64,000 nt of DNA from Caballeronia udeis (GCF_001544555.2 NZ_FCOK02000053.1:1-64000), one strand, 5' to 3'; positions 24,162 to 33,233 are shown, counted from the stretch's first letter. The notes: a model not told the origin generated them from the letters alone. A program made the numbers and translations.

Positions 24162-25552
24162 ACGCCATCGAGGGGATTGTTCAGGCCGTGCTGTACGAGG
24201 GATACATGCTTTATCCGTACAGGCCGTCCTCGGTGAAGAACCGGCAGCGCTGGACCTTTGGCAGCGTGTATCCGCAGACGTGGGCCGACTGGTCCGGCAG
24301 CGATGCATCAATGATGCAGACCGAATGCGTGATCGAAGGCGACGACGAAACGCGCGTAACGGTGCGGCCGTGTTTCCTGCATCTGATCGAGCGCGACGTG
24401 CGTGAGTTGAACGAGCCTGCGGCGGCATGGACTGGACAGGATGAGTTGCCGTCGCGGTCGGTAGCTTCGCTGGAAGCGGGCGGCAGGCGCTTCGACGCGT
24501 GGCAGGAAGCCAGTGAGCAGCATGTCGAAGTCCCTGCATTGAGGCTGGGTGGATTGTGTATCGAGGGGCTGCGTCTGCCGTTTTCACTGGTCGGAAAGCG
24601 CGCGGTAGAGCCATTAATGGAAACGGACGGGCGCGTGCGCGGCGCGCTGGTGCGCACACGTGCTGCAATCGAAGGCCGGGTGGAATGCTGCGCCACGCGA
24701 ATCGGCGAACGCACCTTCAGGCTCACAGTCCGCGTAGTCAACGTGACACCGGTTGACGAACCGCGGCGCCTGAATCGCGATGCCGCTTCGTCGTTCGCCT
24801 TGCTGTCATGCCATGCGGTGCTGGCGGTGGAGGGCGCTGAGTTCGTCTCGTCGATCGAGCCGCCGGACGAGCAGGCTGAAGCAGTCGCGGATTGCAAGAA
24901 CATCGGGCTGTGGCCCGTACTGGTTGGTTCGGGCGAACGCCACGACACCATGCTCGCAGCGCCCATCATCCTCTACGACTACCCGCAGGTAGCGCCGGAA
25001 AGCGCGGGCGATCTCTTCGACGCCACCGAGATCGATGAGATCCTGACGCTGCGCATCCTCACCATGACCGACGCCGAAAAGCGCGAGATGGCCGCAGGCG
25101 ATGAACGTTCCCGCGCGCTGCTTGAGCGCACGGAAAACCTGTCCGCGAGCGACTTGCAGCGTCTGCACGGGACCTTGCGCGACGTGCGCGTGGATACGGG
25201 CTGGCGCGATGTATCCGAGGAAACCGGCGAGGCCCCCGAAGACGCGGCTCCATGGGCGGAGCTTGACACCATGCCTCCTCTTGCTTGCGTCAACGTCGAT
25301 GGCGTGGCGTTGCAGGTTGGCTCGCGCGTGGTACTGCATCCCCACGCCCGTGCCGACATCTTCGACCTGGCTTTGCGCGACCAGATAGCGACCATTGAAT
25401 CGATCGAGCGTGACTTCGAGGACCACGTCCATGTGGCGGTGACGATCGACTGCGATCCCGGACGCGAATTTGGCCTTGCGCGCATGCCGGGTCATCGTTT
25501 CTTTTTCGCGCCTGATGAGATCGAGCCGTTGCGCGAGGAGCGGCCGTCATGA
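24158..25552 (+). CDS. uncharacterised 464-residue hydrogenase-cluster protein
   Basis: I do not recognise a named family. The product starts MNAIEGIVQAVLYEGYMLYP and has WTFGSVYPQTWADWSG, a middle section with PQVAPESAGDLFDATEIDEI, a helical segment (LRILTMTDAEKREMAAGDER), and a C-terminal beta-rich part: LQVGSRVVLHPHARADIFD to ARMPGHRFFFAPDEIEPL. That end resembles small SH3-like barrels. There is no signal peptide, membrane segment or Cys motif. It is fixed in the operon by ATGA overlaps on both sides, so it almost certainly serves hydrogenase production. It is a good candidate for a specific maturation factor. Confidence 0.75.
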   Translation: MNAIEGIVQAVLYEGYMLYPYRPSSVKNRQRWTFGSVYPQTWADWSGSDASMMQTECVIEGDDETRVTVRPCFLHLIERDVRELNEPAAAWTGQDELPSRSVASLEAGGRRFDAWQEASEQHVEVPALRLGGLCIEGLRLPFSLVGKRAVEPLMETDGRVRGALVRTRAAIEGRVECCATRIGERTFRLTVRVVNVTPVDEPRRLNRDAASSFALLSCHAVLAVEGAEFVSSIEPPDEQAEAVADCKNIGLWPVLVGSGERHDTMLAAPIILYDYPQVAPESAGDLFDATEIDEILTLRILTMTDAEKREMAAGDERSRALLERTENLSASDLQRLHGTLRDVRVDTGWRDVSEETGEAPEDAAPWAELDTMPPLACVNVDGVALQVGSRVVLHPHARADIFDLALRDQIATIESIERDFEDHVHVAVTIDCDPGREFGLARMPGHRFFFAPDEIEPLREERPS

Positions 25553-26112
25553 CGTCGATCCTGGTGGCTGGAGTCGGCAACGTCTTCCTGGGTGACGACG
25601 GCTTCGGCGTCGAAGTCGTGCGGCGCCTGCATGAAAGACGCAATGATGCGTGGCCGCCGGAGGTCCGCGTGATCGACTATGGAATCCGCGGAATCGACCT
25701 GTACTACGCGCTGCTGGACGGCGTGGACCTGGCCGTTCTCGTCGATGCCACGCACCGCGACGGACCACCCGGAACGATGTATGTGATCGAGCCTTCCGCA
25801 GCGAACACCCATGAGCGTGTCACAGGCGATGTCTCGCCCGTCATGATCTCGCCGCACGATCTCGATCCGGCGCAAGTCCTTCAAGCCGTCCAGGCGATGG
25901 GTGGAGAGGTGGGCCGGATTGTTCTGGTGGGTTGCGAGCCGGAAAGCCTCGGCACGGAGGACGGGCGGGAGGGCCGCATGGGACTGAGCGACCCCGTCGC
26001 GGCGGCAGTGGAGGAAGCCGTGGAAACCATTGAAACAATGATCGGAAACATGCAGGCGCAGACCACCGTGGCCAACGCCGGGAGCGTGTCGCAGGACCAC
26101 TGGAGAGCATGA
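25549..26112 (+). CDS. hydrogenase maturation endopeptidase (HyaD/HybD family)
   Basis: A 187-residue protease-family protein. VAGVGNVFLGDDGFGVEVV is the signature with the first nickel-sensing acidic residue; VIDYGIRGIDLYYALLDG and LAVLVDATHRDGPPG carry the second region, and MISPHDLDPAQVL a conserved His. These enzymes remove the C-terminal peptide of the large subunit after nickel insertion; HhyL has such a peptide (29 residues after DPCLPCGVH). The length is slightly above average because of an Ala/Thr-rich tail. It is coupled to both neighbours. Confidence 0.9.
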   Translation: MTSILVAGVGNVFLGDDGFGVEVVRRLHERRNDAWPPEVRVIDYGIRGIDLYYALLDGVDLAVLVDATHRDGPPGTMYVIEPSAANTHERVTGDVSPVMISPHDLDPAQVLQAVQAMGGEVGRIVLVGCEPESLGTEDGREGRMGLSDPVAAAVEEAVETIETMIGNMQAQTTVANAGSVSQDHWRA

Positions 26113-26213
26113 TGAAGCTCTTGCTGAAGTACTTGTTATTGTCCGGGCTGGTTGTTGGCGTTGCGGCGAACCTGAAGGATATCCGCCGCTATATCCGTAT
26201 CCGCAACATGTGA
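26109..26213 (+). CDS. 34-residue membrane-type small protein (DUF6893-like)
   Basis: A short frame, MMKLLLKYLLLSGLVVGVAA followed by NLKDIRRYIRIRNM: one hydrophobic helix and a strongly basic tail, so probably a single-span inner-membrane or membrane-tethering protein. It starts inside the protease stop (ATGA) and its stop overlaps the GTG at 26210. I recall a small-protein family of this shape (DUF6893) in actinobacterial clusters of this type, but am not certain of the number. It might anchor the otherwise soluble hydrogenase to the membrane. The second Met (26112) is an equally possible start. Confidence 0.6.
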   Translation: MMKLLLKYLLLSGLVVGVAANLKDIRRYIRIRNM

Positions 26214-26224
26214 CGGGCACGGCC

Positions 26225-28648
26225 ATGAGCCTGTGTCCGCCTCCGGTTCGCGACGAACCGCCCGTGATATTCCGGGCCGGTGAGGTGATTCGTGTGCGCG
26301 GACTCGTGCAGGGCGTGGGTTTCAGGCCTACAGTATGGCGTCTTGCACACGCTTGCGGCATCACCGGCGACGTGGGCAACGACGGCGAAGGTGTGCTGAT
26401 CCACGCTTGGGCCGACACAAGTACGCTCGACGATTTCGTCGACCGCTTGCGCAGCGGTTGTCCGCCGCTTGGGCGTATCGATTCCATTGAACGACGTGTA
26501 TTGCACGGGACGCCTCCGCCTTCAGGCGGGTTCCGGATTGTCGCGAGTACGAGCGGCCGTGCGCATACCGGCGTGGTACCGGACGCGGTGACTTGCCGCG
26601 CATGTATCGACGAGACGTTCGACCCGGCGAGCCGTCGTTATGGGTACGCGTTCACCAATTGCACGCATTGCGGGCCGCGCTTGTCGATTGTCCAGGCGAT
26701 CCCTTATGACCGCCCGAACACGACAATGGCCGCCTTTGCGCTATGCGCCGCCTGTGCGAGTGAATACGATGATCCGGCCGACCGGCGCTTTCATGCGCAG
26801 CCGGTTGCGTGTCCTCTTTGCGGGCCACGCCTGTGGCTTGAGCAGGCCGATGGTTCGCTTGCGGAAGGCGATCCGCTGGACACCACACGCCGATTTATCC
26901 AGCGCGGCAAGATTGTGGCAATCAAAGGGCTGGGCGGTTTTCAGCTTGCATGCGCCGCGTCAGATCACGCGGCCGTTGCGAAACTACGCGCGTTGAAACG
27001 TCGCGAGCGCAAGCCGTTCGCGCTGCTGGCGCGCGACGTGGCAATGATCGAACGCTACTGCGTGGTGAGCGCAGCGGACGAGGTCCTGCTTGAAAGCCCT
27101 GGCGGGCCCATCGTGATCATGCCGATGATGTCGACGATCGGGCGCGGCATGCTTGACCCGTTTCCGGGCGTGGCGCCGGGTATTGGGACTCTCGGTTTCA
27201 TGCTGCCTTCGACTCCCCTGCATCATCTGCTGATGCAATCGCTTGACGGCCCGATCGTGCTGACCAGCGGCAACCTCGCCGACGAACCGCAATGCATCGA
27301 TAACAACGAAGCCCGCCAGCGGCTCGCAGGCATGGCCGACGCGTGGCTGATGCACGACCGCGACATCGCGCGGCGCGTAGACGATTCGGTCGCGCGGGTC
27401 AATTGCGGCGTATCACGCCTGCTGCGCCGCTCGCGCGGTTATGCTCCCGCGCCGTTGCGTTTACCGCGCGACCTTGCCGCTGCGCCGCCGGTTCTCGCGA
27501 TGGGCGCACAGCAGAAAAACACGTTCTGCCTGCTGCGCGATGGCGAAGCGGTTGTGTCGCATCACATCGGCGAACTGGAGAATGGCGAGACGTATCGCGA
27601 CTACATGACATCGCTCGCGCGTTATCAGCATCTGTTCGAACACGATGCCAGTTTCGTCGCAGTCGACCTGCATCCCGAGTATCTGTCGCGCAAGCTCGGT
27701 ATCGATATCGCGCAGCAGCGGCATTTACCGCTCGCCGAGATCCAGCATCATCACGCGCACGTCGCAGCGTGTCTTGCGGAAAATGATATCGGTCTGGGCA
27801 CTGACGTTCTTGGCATCGCGCTTGACGGGCTCGGCATGGGCCAGGACAACACGCTATGGGGCGGCGAATTTTTGCTAGGCGGCTACGTGGATTTCAAGCG
27901 TCTTGGGAGTTTTACGCCGGTCGCACTACCCGGAGGCGCCTACGCGATCCATGAGCCGTGGCGCAACACGTACGCGCATTTGTCCGCGAGCCTCGGATGG
28001 CGGCGTTTCGCGAAGCAATACGCGAAGCTCGACCTCCACCGCTTTCTCGCTGACCGTCCGCTGATGCTGCTCGATCAGATGATCGACGGCGGGATCAATA
28101 GTCCTGTTGCAAGCTCGGCGGGGCGTTTGTTCGATGCGCTCGCCGGGGCGCTCGGCGTGTGCCGCGAACGCGTTCAATACGAAGGGCAGGCGGCGATCGA
28201 GCTCGAAGCGTTGATCGATACCCATACGCTACATGATGAAGACGACGCGCTGGCGTATCCGTTTGACATCGTGGAAAAGGGTACTTTGCTGTTGATCGAC
28301 CCAAAGCCCATGTGGATCGCGCTGCTCGACGACATGTCGCGCGCCACCCCCGTACCGGTAATGTCCGCCCGCTTTCACAAAGGGCTCGCCATGGCGATCG
28401 TTCGGATGACTATCCGTCTGATCGGGTTCACGCAGGTTCGTACCGTCGCACTATCCGGCGGGGTCATGCAGAACCGCGTGCTGTTCGAACAACTCAACGC
28501 ACGTCTTGCGGCATGCGGAATCAATGTACTGACACATCGCCAGGTACCGTCCAACGACGGTGGCATTGCGCTGGGGCAAGCGGCAATCACTGCCGCGCGT
28601 GCCCTTGCGCCCGCGTTTGTTGAACCACGGAGTACGTCATGTGCCTAG
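26225..28648 (+). CDS. hypF: carbamoyltransferase HypF, cyanide-ligand synthesis
   Basis: About 807 residues. The acylphosphatase domain comes first (RVRGLVQGVGFRPTVWRLAH), then two zinc fingers (CRACIDETFD...CTHCGPRLS and CAACASEYDD...CPLCGPRLW), a YrdC-like domain (IVAIKGLGGFQLACAA, then LTSGNLADEP) and the Kae1-like domain with the metal motif EIQHHHAHVAACLAEN and ALSGGVMQNRVLFEQL. HypF uses carbamoyl phosphate and ATP to carbamoylate HypE, the source of CN- on iron. The ATG is used; a GTG at 26210 overlapping the previous stop is the alternative. The stop overlaps hypC by 10 bases. Confidence 0.93.
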   Translation: MSLCPPPVRDEPPVIFRAGEVIRVRGLVQGVGFRPTVWRLAHACGITGDVGNDGEGVLIHAWADTSTLDDFVDRLRSGCPPLGRIDSIERRVLHGTPPPSGGFRIVASTSGRAHTGVVPDAVTCRACIDETFDPASRRYGYAFTNCTHCGPRLSIVQAIPYDRPNTTMAAFALCAACASEYDDPADRRFHAQPVACPLCGPRLWLEQADGSLAEGDPLDTTRRFIQRGKIVAIKGLGGFQLACAASDHAAVAKLRALKRRERKPFALLARDVAMIERYCVVSAADEVLLESPGGPIVIMPMMSTIGRGMLDPFPGVAPGIGTLGFMLPSTPLHHLLMQSLDGPIVLTSGNLADEPQCIDNNEARQRLAGMADAWLMHDRDIARRVDDSVARVNCGVSRLLRRSRGYAPAPLRLPRDLAAAPPVLAMGAQQKNTFCLLRDGEAVVSHHIGELENGETYRDYMTSLARYQHLFEHDASFVAVDLHPEYLSRKLGIDIAQQRHLPLAEIQHHHAHVAACLAENDIGLGTDVLGIALDGLGMGQDNTLWGGEFLLGGYVDFKRLGSFTPVALPGGAYAIHEPWRNTYAHLSASLGWRRFAKQYAKLDLHRFLADRPLMLLDQMIDGGINSPVASSAGRLFDALAGALGVCRERVQYEGQAAIELEALIDTHTLHDEDDALAYPFDIVEKGTLLLIDPKPMWIALLDDMSRATPVPVMSARFHKGLAMAIVRMTIRLIGFTQVRTVALSGGVMQNRVLFEQLNARLAACGINVLTHRQVPSNDGGIALGQAAITAARALAPAFVEPRSTSCA

Positions 28649-28968
28649 GCATCCCGGGACAGATCGTCGAGATCAGCGACGCGGACAATGACCTCGCATT
28701 AGTCGATGTAGGAGGCGTGCAGCGGATCATCAACATCGCGTTCATCGTCGATGATGAACGGCCGCCGTCCGCCTGTGTCGGCAACTGGGTGCTGGTGCAT
28801 GTCGGTTTTGCGATGAGCCGTCTCGACGAAGCCGAAGCCATGCGCACGCTTGCCCTGTTGCGTGAACTCGGCGAGGCGCAGGCGGAGATGGCCGCGATGA
28901 TGGAAGGCGGTGGTGAGCCGCCACCTCGTGAGCCGTTAAACCACCATGATGGAGCGCGCCATGACTGA
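28639..28968 (+). CDS. hypC: hydrogenase assembly chaperone HypC
   Basis: A 109-residue protein starting MCLGIPGQIVEI, the invariant N-terminus whose Cys2 binds the iron centre, followed by VGNWVLVHVGFAMSRLDEAEA. HypC shuttles Fe(CN)2CO between HypD and the large-subunit precursor. The last 30 residues (Met-, Glu- and Pro-rich, ending HHDGARHD) extend beyond the usual 75-95. It overlaps hypF at its start and the SIS gene at its end. Confidence 0.93.
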   Translation: MCLGIPGQIVEISDADNDLALVDVGGVQRIINIAFIVDDERPPSACVGNWVLVHVGFAMSRLDEAEAMRTLALLRELGEAQAEMAAMMEGGGEPPPREPLNHHDGARHD

Positions 28969-29668
28969 GCATACGGCGCTACAGGGTCTGTATCCGTTTC
29001 TTCACGGCGGGCGTCAGGACGCGGCGAAACTCGATGCCGCGCTGCTCGAATCGGTCGCGCAGAAGGCGCAGGCAAGCATTGAAGCCAAGCGCGCGTTCTT
29101 CGCCGATAACGCCGCCGCAGTGGTCGCTGTGGCGCATGCGATTGCGGATGTTTATCGCCATGACGGCAGGCTCTTTTCAATGGGTAACGGCGGTTCGAGT
29201 TGCGACGCCGCGCATATTGCGGTGGAGTTCCTGCATCCGGTGACGGCCGGGCGGCCGGCGCTCACCGCGGTCAACCTCGTCGCCGACACCGCGATGATGA
29301 CGGCCGTGGGCAACGACGTCGGCTTCACGCATATCTATGTCCGGCAACTGGTGGCGCAGGCGCGTCGCGGCGACGGCCTGATCGGGGTGTCGACGAGCGG
29401 CAATTCCGACAACCTGCTCGCCGCATTCGCGAAAGCGCGCGAGATGGGCGTGGTGACCATTGGCCTGGCCGGGCACGACGGCGGCAAGATGGCGGCGCCC
29501 GGTGCGCTCGACCATTGCCTTGTAGTGCCGAGTGACAGCATTCATCGTATTCAGGAAACCCACGTCGCGATTTATCACATCCTGTGGGACCTGGTTCATA
29601 CGCTGCTCGCCGATGAACGCGGCAGCCTGAATGTCCCTGACACGACGGCAGCGGAGCGCGTGTCATGA
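28961..29668 (+). CDS. GmhA-like SIS-domain sugar-phosphate isomerase within the hyp genes
   Basis: A 235-residue phosphosugar isomerase-fold protein: GRLFSMGNGGSSCDAAHIAV and LIGVSTSGNSDNLLAAF are the two phosphate-binding loops, and RIQETHVAIYHILWDLVH contains the Glu/His active-site helix of sedoheptulose-7-phosphate isomerase. GmhA normally makes the heptose precursor of LPS. Its place between hypC and hypD, tightly coupled, suggests a role tied to the hydrogenase, perhaps supplying or handling a phosphorylated metabolite for ligand synthesis. That is inference. GGAG 7 bases upstream fixes the start; the ATG at 28946 is an alternative. Confidence 0.85.
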   Translation: MTEHTALQGLYPFLHGGRQDAAKLDAALLESVAQKAQASIEAKRAFFADNAAAVVAVAHAIADVYRHDGRLFSMGNGGSSCDAAHIAVEFLHPVTAGRPALTAVNLVADTAMMTAVGNDVGFTHIYVRQLVAQARRGDGLIGVSTSGNSDNLLAAFAKAREMGVVTIGLAGHDGGKMAAPGALDHCLVVPSDSIHRIQETHVAIYHILWDLVHTLLADERGSLNVPDTTAAERVS

Positions 29669-30849
29669 AATACGTCGACGAATTCCGCGATCCCGACAAA
29701 GCGCGAACGCTGACGCTCGAGATCCATCGGCTGGTCGAGCGGATCGTGCGCAACCGGGGCGGCCTTGAACGGCCGTTGCAGATCATGGAGGTCTGCGGCG
29801 GTCATACGCATTCCATCTTCAGGTACGGGATTCACCAGATGCTGCCAGCTGAGGTCGAGTTCGTCCATGGCCCGGGTTGCCCGGTCTGCGTGTTGCCGAT
29901 GGGCCGCGTGGACGACTGCGTGGCGCTCGCCGAGCGCTCCGAAGTGATCTTCACGACCTTTGGCGACGCGATGCGCGTACCCGGTTCGCGCAAGAGCCTG
30001 CTGAAAGCGAAGGCGGACGGCGCCGACGTGCGGATGGTCTATTCGCCGCTCGATGCGCTTGCGATTGCGCGTGCGAATCCGCATCGCGAGGTGATCTTCT
30101 TCGGGCTGGGTTTTGAAACCACCATGCCAAGCACCGCGATGACCGTGCTGCTGGCTCACGCCCAACGCATCAATAACTTTTCGCTGTTTTGCAACCACAT
30201 CACGATCATCCCCACGATCAAGGCCATTCTCGATTCCCCCGACCTGCATCTCGACGGCTTTCTTGGACCCGGACACGTGAGCATGGTGATCGGCACGCGG
30301 CCGTATCGGTTCATTGCGGAGCATTACCGGCGGCCAATTACTGTCGCCGGGTTCGAACCGCTGGACGTGCTGCAATCGGTGTGGATGGTGCTGCGGCAGA
30401 TCGCCGAAGGCCGCTGTGAAGTGGAGAACCAGTACGGCCGGATCGTGCCGGAGGACGGCAATGCGCAGGCGCTGTCGGCGATCGGGCAAGTGTTCGAGTT
30501 GCGCGAATTTTTCGAGTGGCGCGGCCTGGGGTCGATCGATCATTCCGGCGTGCGGATACGCGAACGCTTCGCTGCTTACGACGCGGAGCGCAAGTTCCCC
30601 GTCGCCAACCTGAAGATCGCCGATCCGAAATCCTGCCAGTGCGGCGAGGTGCTCAAGGGCGTGATCAAGCCGCAGCAGTGCAAGGTATTCGGCACCGCCT
30701 GCACGCCGGAAACGCCGCTCGGCTCGTTGATGGTATCGAGCGAAGGCGCGTGCGCCGCACACTATCGTTATGCACGAATCGATACATCGGCGTTGTTCGC
30801 ACACAAGCGTGTTACGCCGGAAACGGTTCAGCCTGGGGCGGGAGCATGA
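29665..30849 (+). CDS. hypD: hydrogenase Fe-ligand scaffold HypD
   Basis: A 394-residue protein. IMEVCGGHTHSIFRYGI carries the essential Cys, VHGPGCPVCVLPMGRVDDC the CxxC thiol-redox pair, and FFGLGFETTMPSTAM the central motif. Near the C-terminus KSCQCGEVLKGVIKPQQC plus FGTACTPETPLG bind a [4Fe-4S] cluster. With HypC it is the platform on which HypE-derived cyanide is attached to iron. The length is normal and every known key region is present. ATGA overlaps at both ends. Confidence 0.95.
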   Translation: MKYVDEFRDPDKARTLTLEIHRLVERIVRNRGGLERPLQIMEVCGGHTHSIFRYGIHQMLPAEVEFVHGPGCPVCVLPMGRVDDCVALAERSEVIFTTFGDAMRVPGSRKSLLKAKADGADVRMVYSPLDALAIARANPHREVIFFGLGFETTMPSTAMTVLLAHAQRINNFSLFCNHITIIPTIKAILDSPDLHLDGFLGPGHVSMVIGTRPYRFIAEHYRRPITVAGFEPLDVLQSVWMVLRQIAEGRCEVENQYGRIVPEDGNAQALSAIGQVFELREFFEWRGLGSIDHSGVRIRERFAAYDAERKFPVANLKIADPKSCQCGEVLKGVIKPQQCKVFGTACTPETPLGSLMVSSEGACAAHYRYARIDTSALFAHKRVTPETVQPGAGA

Positions 30850-31892
30850 ACGACCGGATCGGCAGGCTACGCGATGTCACGATCAATCTCGCGCACGGCG
30901 GTGGCGGCCGTGCGATGCGCGACCTGATCGAGGACGTGTTTGTCACCGCCTTCAATAACCCAGCGCTCGCCGCGCTCGAAGACCAGGCGGTGTTTTCGCT
31001 CGCGGATTTCGTGCGGCTTGGCGACCGGCTGGCGTTCACTACGGATAGCTATGTCGTCGACCCGTTGTTTTTCCCGGGCGGCGACATAGGGACGCTCGCG
31101 GTATCGGGCACGGTCAACGACCTTGCCATGTCGGGGGCAAAACCACTGTTTCTATCGTGCGGGATGGTGATTGAAGAGGGCCTGGCGGTTGATGTTCTGC
31201 GCCGCGTGGCGGCAAGCATGCAGCGTGTCGCGATCGAAGCGGGCGTGTCTATTGTTACCGGCGACACCAAGGTGGTTGAACGCGGCTGCGCGGACAAGCT
31301 GTTCATCAACACGGCGGGTGTGGGCGTCGTGCCGCCCGGCGTGAATATATCGGCGCGGCGTGCGCGGCCCGGCGACGTGGTGATCGTTAACGGCTTTCTG
31401 GGTGATCACGGTGCAGCGATCCTGGTTGCGCGAAAGCAGCTTGCATTGCAGTCCGATCTAGCAAGCGATTGCGCGCCGCTCGGGTCCCTGGTCGACGCAA
31501 TGCTGGGTGCATGCAAGGACATCCATTGCATGCGTGACGCAACACGCGGCGGGGTAGCGACGGTACTGAACGAGTTCGCGGTGTCGTCGGGTGTCGCGAT
31601 TCGCATTCAGGAAAACGCGCTGCCTATCCGCGAGGAAGTGAAGGGCGCTTGCGAAATCCTTGGGCTTGATCCGCTGTACCTGGCGAACGAAGGCAAGCTG
31701 GTTGCGATAGTCCCGGCACACGCCGCGTCAAGCGTACTCGCGACGATGCATGCGCACCCGAGCGGCACGCGGGCGGCTGTGATCGGCGAGGTCGTTGCGC
31801 AGCCGGCGGGCATTGTGGTGCTGCATACGGTGTTCGGCGGACAGCGAATCGTCGACATGCTGACGGGCGAGCAACTGCCGCGGATCTGTTAG
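30846..31892 (+). CDS. hypE: carbamoyl dehydratase HypE
   Basis: A 348-residue PurM-fold protein beginning with a short lead and NLAHGGGGRAMRDLIEDVF, with the ATP-site segments FTTDSYVVDPLFFPGGDIG and SIVTGDTKVVERG. It ends PRIC, the conserved C-terminal Cys that is carbamoylated by HypF and dehydrated to thiocyanate. All parts needed for activity are visible. The start overlaps the hypD stop (ATGA); the open frame upstream lies inside hypD. Confidence 0.95.
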   Translation: MNDRIGRLRDVTINLAHGGGGRAMRDLIEDVFVTAFNNPALAALEDQAVFSLADFVRLGDRLAFTTDSYVVDPLFFPGGDIGTLAVSGTVNDLAMSGAKPLFLSCGMVIEEGLAVDVLRRVAASMQRVAIEAGVSIVTGDTKVVERGCADKLFINTAGVGVVPPGVNISARRARPGDVVIVNGFLGDHGAAILVARKQLALQSDLASDCAPLGSLVDAMLGACKDIHCMRDATRGGVATVLNEFAVSSGVAIRIQENALPIREEVKGACEILGLDPLYLANEGKLVAIVPAHAASSVLATMHAHPSGTRAAVIGEVVAQPAGIVVLHTVFGGQRIVDMLTGEQLPRIC

Positions 31893-31921
31893 GGAGCTTC
31901 AGGCATAGGGGACGCAGCATC

Positions 31922-32251
31922 ATGCATGAACTGAGCATTGCGAATAGTGTCGTCGAGCTCTGCGCCGAACGCGCGATGGGCGCTCGGGTGCTGCGCGTGA
32001 CGCTGGAGATCGGCCGGTTGTCGGCGGTGATGCCGGACGCGATCCGTTTTTGCTTCGATGTCTGCGCGAAAGACACCGTGCTTGAAGGCGCGGCGCTCGA
32101 TATTGTCGAGACACCGGGTCTGGCGCGTTGCCTGGACTGCGGCGCAAGTGTGGAGATGACCGACCTGCTCGCGCGCTGCGCGTGTGGAAGCGTCAACCTC
32201 GAACTGCTGGCCGGCAGCGAGCTGAAGATAAAACAGATGGAGGTGGTTTGA
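31922..32251 (+). CDS. hypA: nickel-insertion metallochaperone HypA
   Basis: A 109-residue protein starting MHELSIANSVVELC, whose His2 binds nickel. The zinc site is present but slightly unusual: the first pair is CLDCG, the second reads ARCACGS, that is CxC instead of the common CxxC. With HypB it delivers nickel to HhyL. It is 29 bases after hypE, the first real gap since hhyL, and its stop overlaps the hypB start (TGATG). Confidence 0.93.
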   Translation: MHELSIANSVVELCAERAMGARVLRVTLEIGRLSAVMPDAIRFCFDVCAKDTVLEGAALDIVETPGLARCLDCGASVEMTDLLARCACGSVNLELLAGSELKIKQMEVV

Positions 32252-33210
32252 TGTGTACCACATGCGGTTGCTCGAAAGGTGCCGGCACGGTGATCACAGA
32301 CCCTGAGACCGGCGAGCGGATTGAAACGCCGGCGGAAGGGGAAAGCGGCGCGGTGCGTGAGCCGGGTTCGTGGCGGCAGGTCGCGGGAGGTGCAGCAGGC
32401 GTGAGCGTGGCTGCGCATCTGCATGCGCGCGCCCATCGGCATGTTCATGCAGCTCACGTTCATGCACACGACGGGCACGTGCACAGGCATGAGAACGAGC
32501 ACGAAGCAGCGATAGCCGCGGCCATTCACGGCACCACGATCACGCTCGAACAAGACGTGCTCGCGAAGAACCAGTTACTCGCCGAACACAACCGTGGCTG
32601 GCTCGCGAGCCGCCATATCACCGCACTGAATCTGGTCAGCTCGCCGGGGGCGGGCAAGACCACGCTGCTCGAACGCACCATCCGCGATCTCCAGGATCTG
32701 CAGAGCGTCCGAACAATCCAGGTCATCGAAGGCGATCAGGCGACGCTCAACGACGCCGAGCGAATTCGCGCGACCGGTTGCCGCGTGGTGCAGATCAACA
32801 CGGGCACGGGCTGTCATCTGGATGCCGGTATGGTCTCCCGCGCGCTGGCGCAACTGGATCCGCCTTCGCATGCGTGGCTGATGATCGAGAACGTCGGCAA
32901 TCTCGTGTGCCCCGCGTTGTTCGATCTTGGCGAGCAGGCGAAGGTGGTGATCCTGTCGGTGACCGAGGGAGAAGACAAGCCGCTCAAGTATCCGCACATG
33001 TTCCGCGCAAGCCGCCTGATGTTGCTGAGCAAGATCGACCTGCTGCCGCACTTGCGCTTCGATGTAGCGCGCTGCATTGCGTATGCCCGGCAGGTGAATC
33101 CATCTATTGAAGTCCTGCAGGTGTCGGCGCAAACCGGGGAGGGGATGAAGGCATGGTATGCGTGGCTGGAAGCGGCTGCAATGGCTGAAGCCGGCGAAAT
33201 GGTGCGCTAG
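32251..33210 (+). CDS. hypB: nickel-binding GTPase HypB
   Basis: A 319-residue protein. MCTTCGCSKG at the N-terminus is the high-affinity nickel motif. Residues about 56-84 form a His-rich stretch with at least ten His that can store nickel. The GTPase domain follows: P-loop SSPGAGKTTLLE (about 130-140), EGDQATLNDAERI, IENVGNLVCPALFDLGE, and KIDLLPHL for guanine recognition. It hydrolyses GTP to drive nickel transfer with HypA. The ATG overlapping the hypA stop is used; the open frame before it lies in hypA. Confidence 0.94.
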   Translation: MCTTCGCSKGAGTVITDPETGERIETPAEGESGAVREPGSWRQVAGGAAGVSVAAHLHARAHRHVHAAHVHAHDGHVHRHENEHEAAIAAAIHGTTITLEQDVLAKNQLLAEHNRGWLASRHITALNLVSSPGAGKTTLLERTIRDLQDLQSVRTIQVIEGDQATLNDAERIRATGCRVVQINTGTGCHLDAGMVSRALAQLDPPSHAWLMIENVGNLVCPALFDLGEQAKVVILSVTEGEDKPLKYPHMFRASRLMLLSKIDLLPHLRFDVARCIAYARQVNPSIEVLQVSAQTGEGMKAWYAWLEAAAMAEAGEMVR

Positions 33211-33233
33211 GCTGCGAGAGGCGCGGCGGCTGG

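Noticed and set aside
29596..30804. 402-residue open frame on the minus strand
   Set aside because: Antisense shadow of hypD, which is certain.
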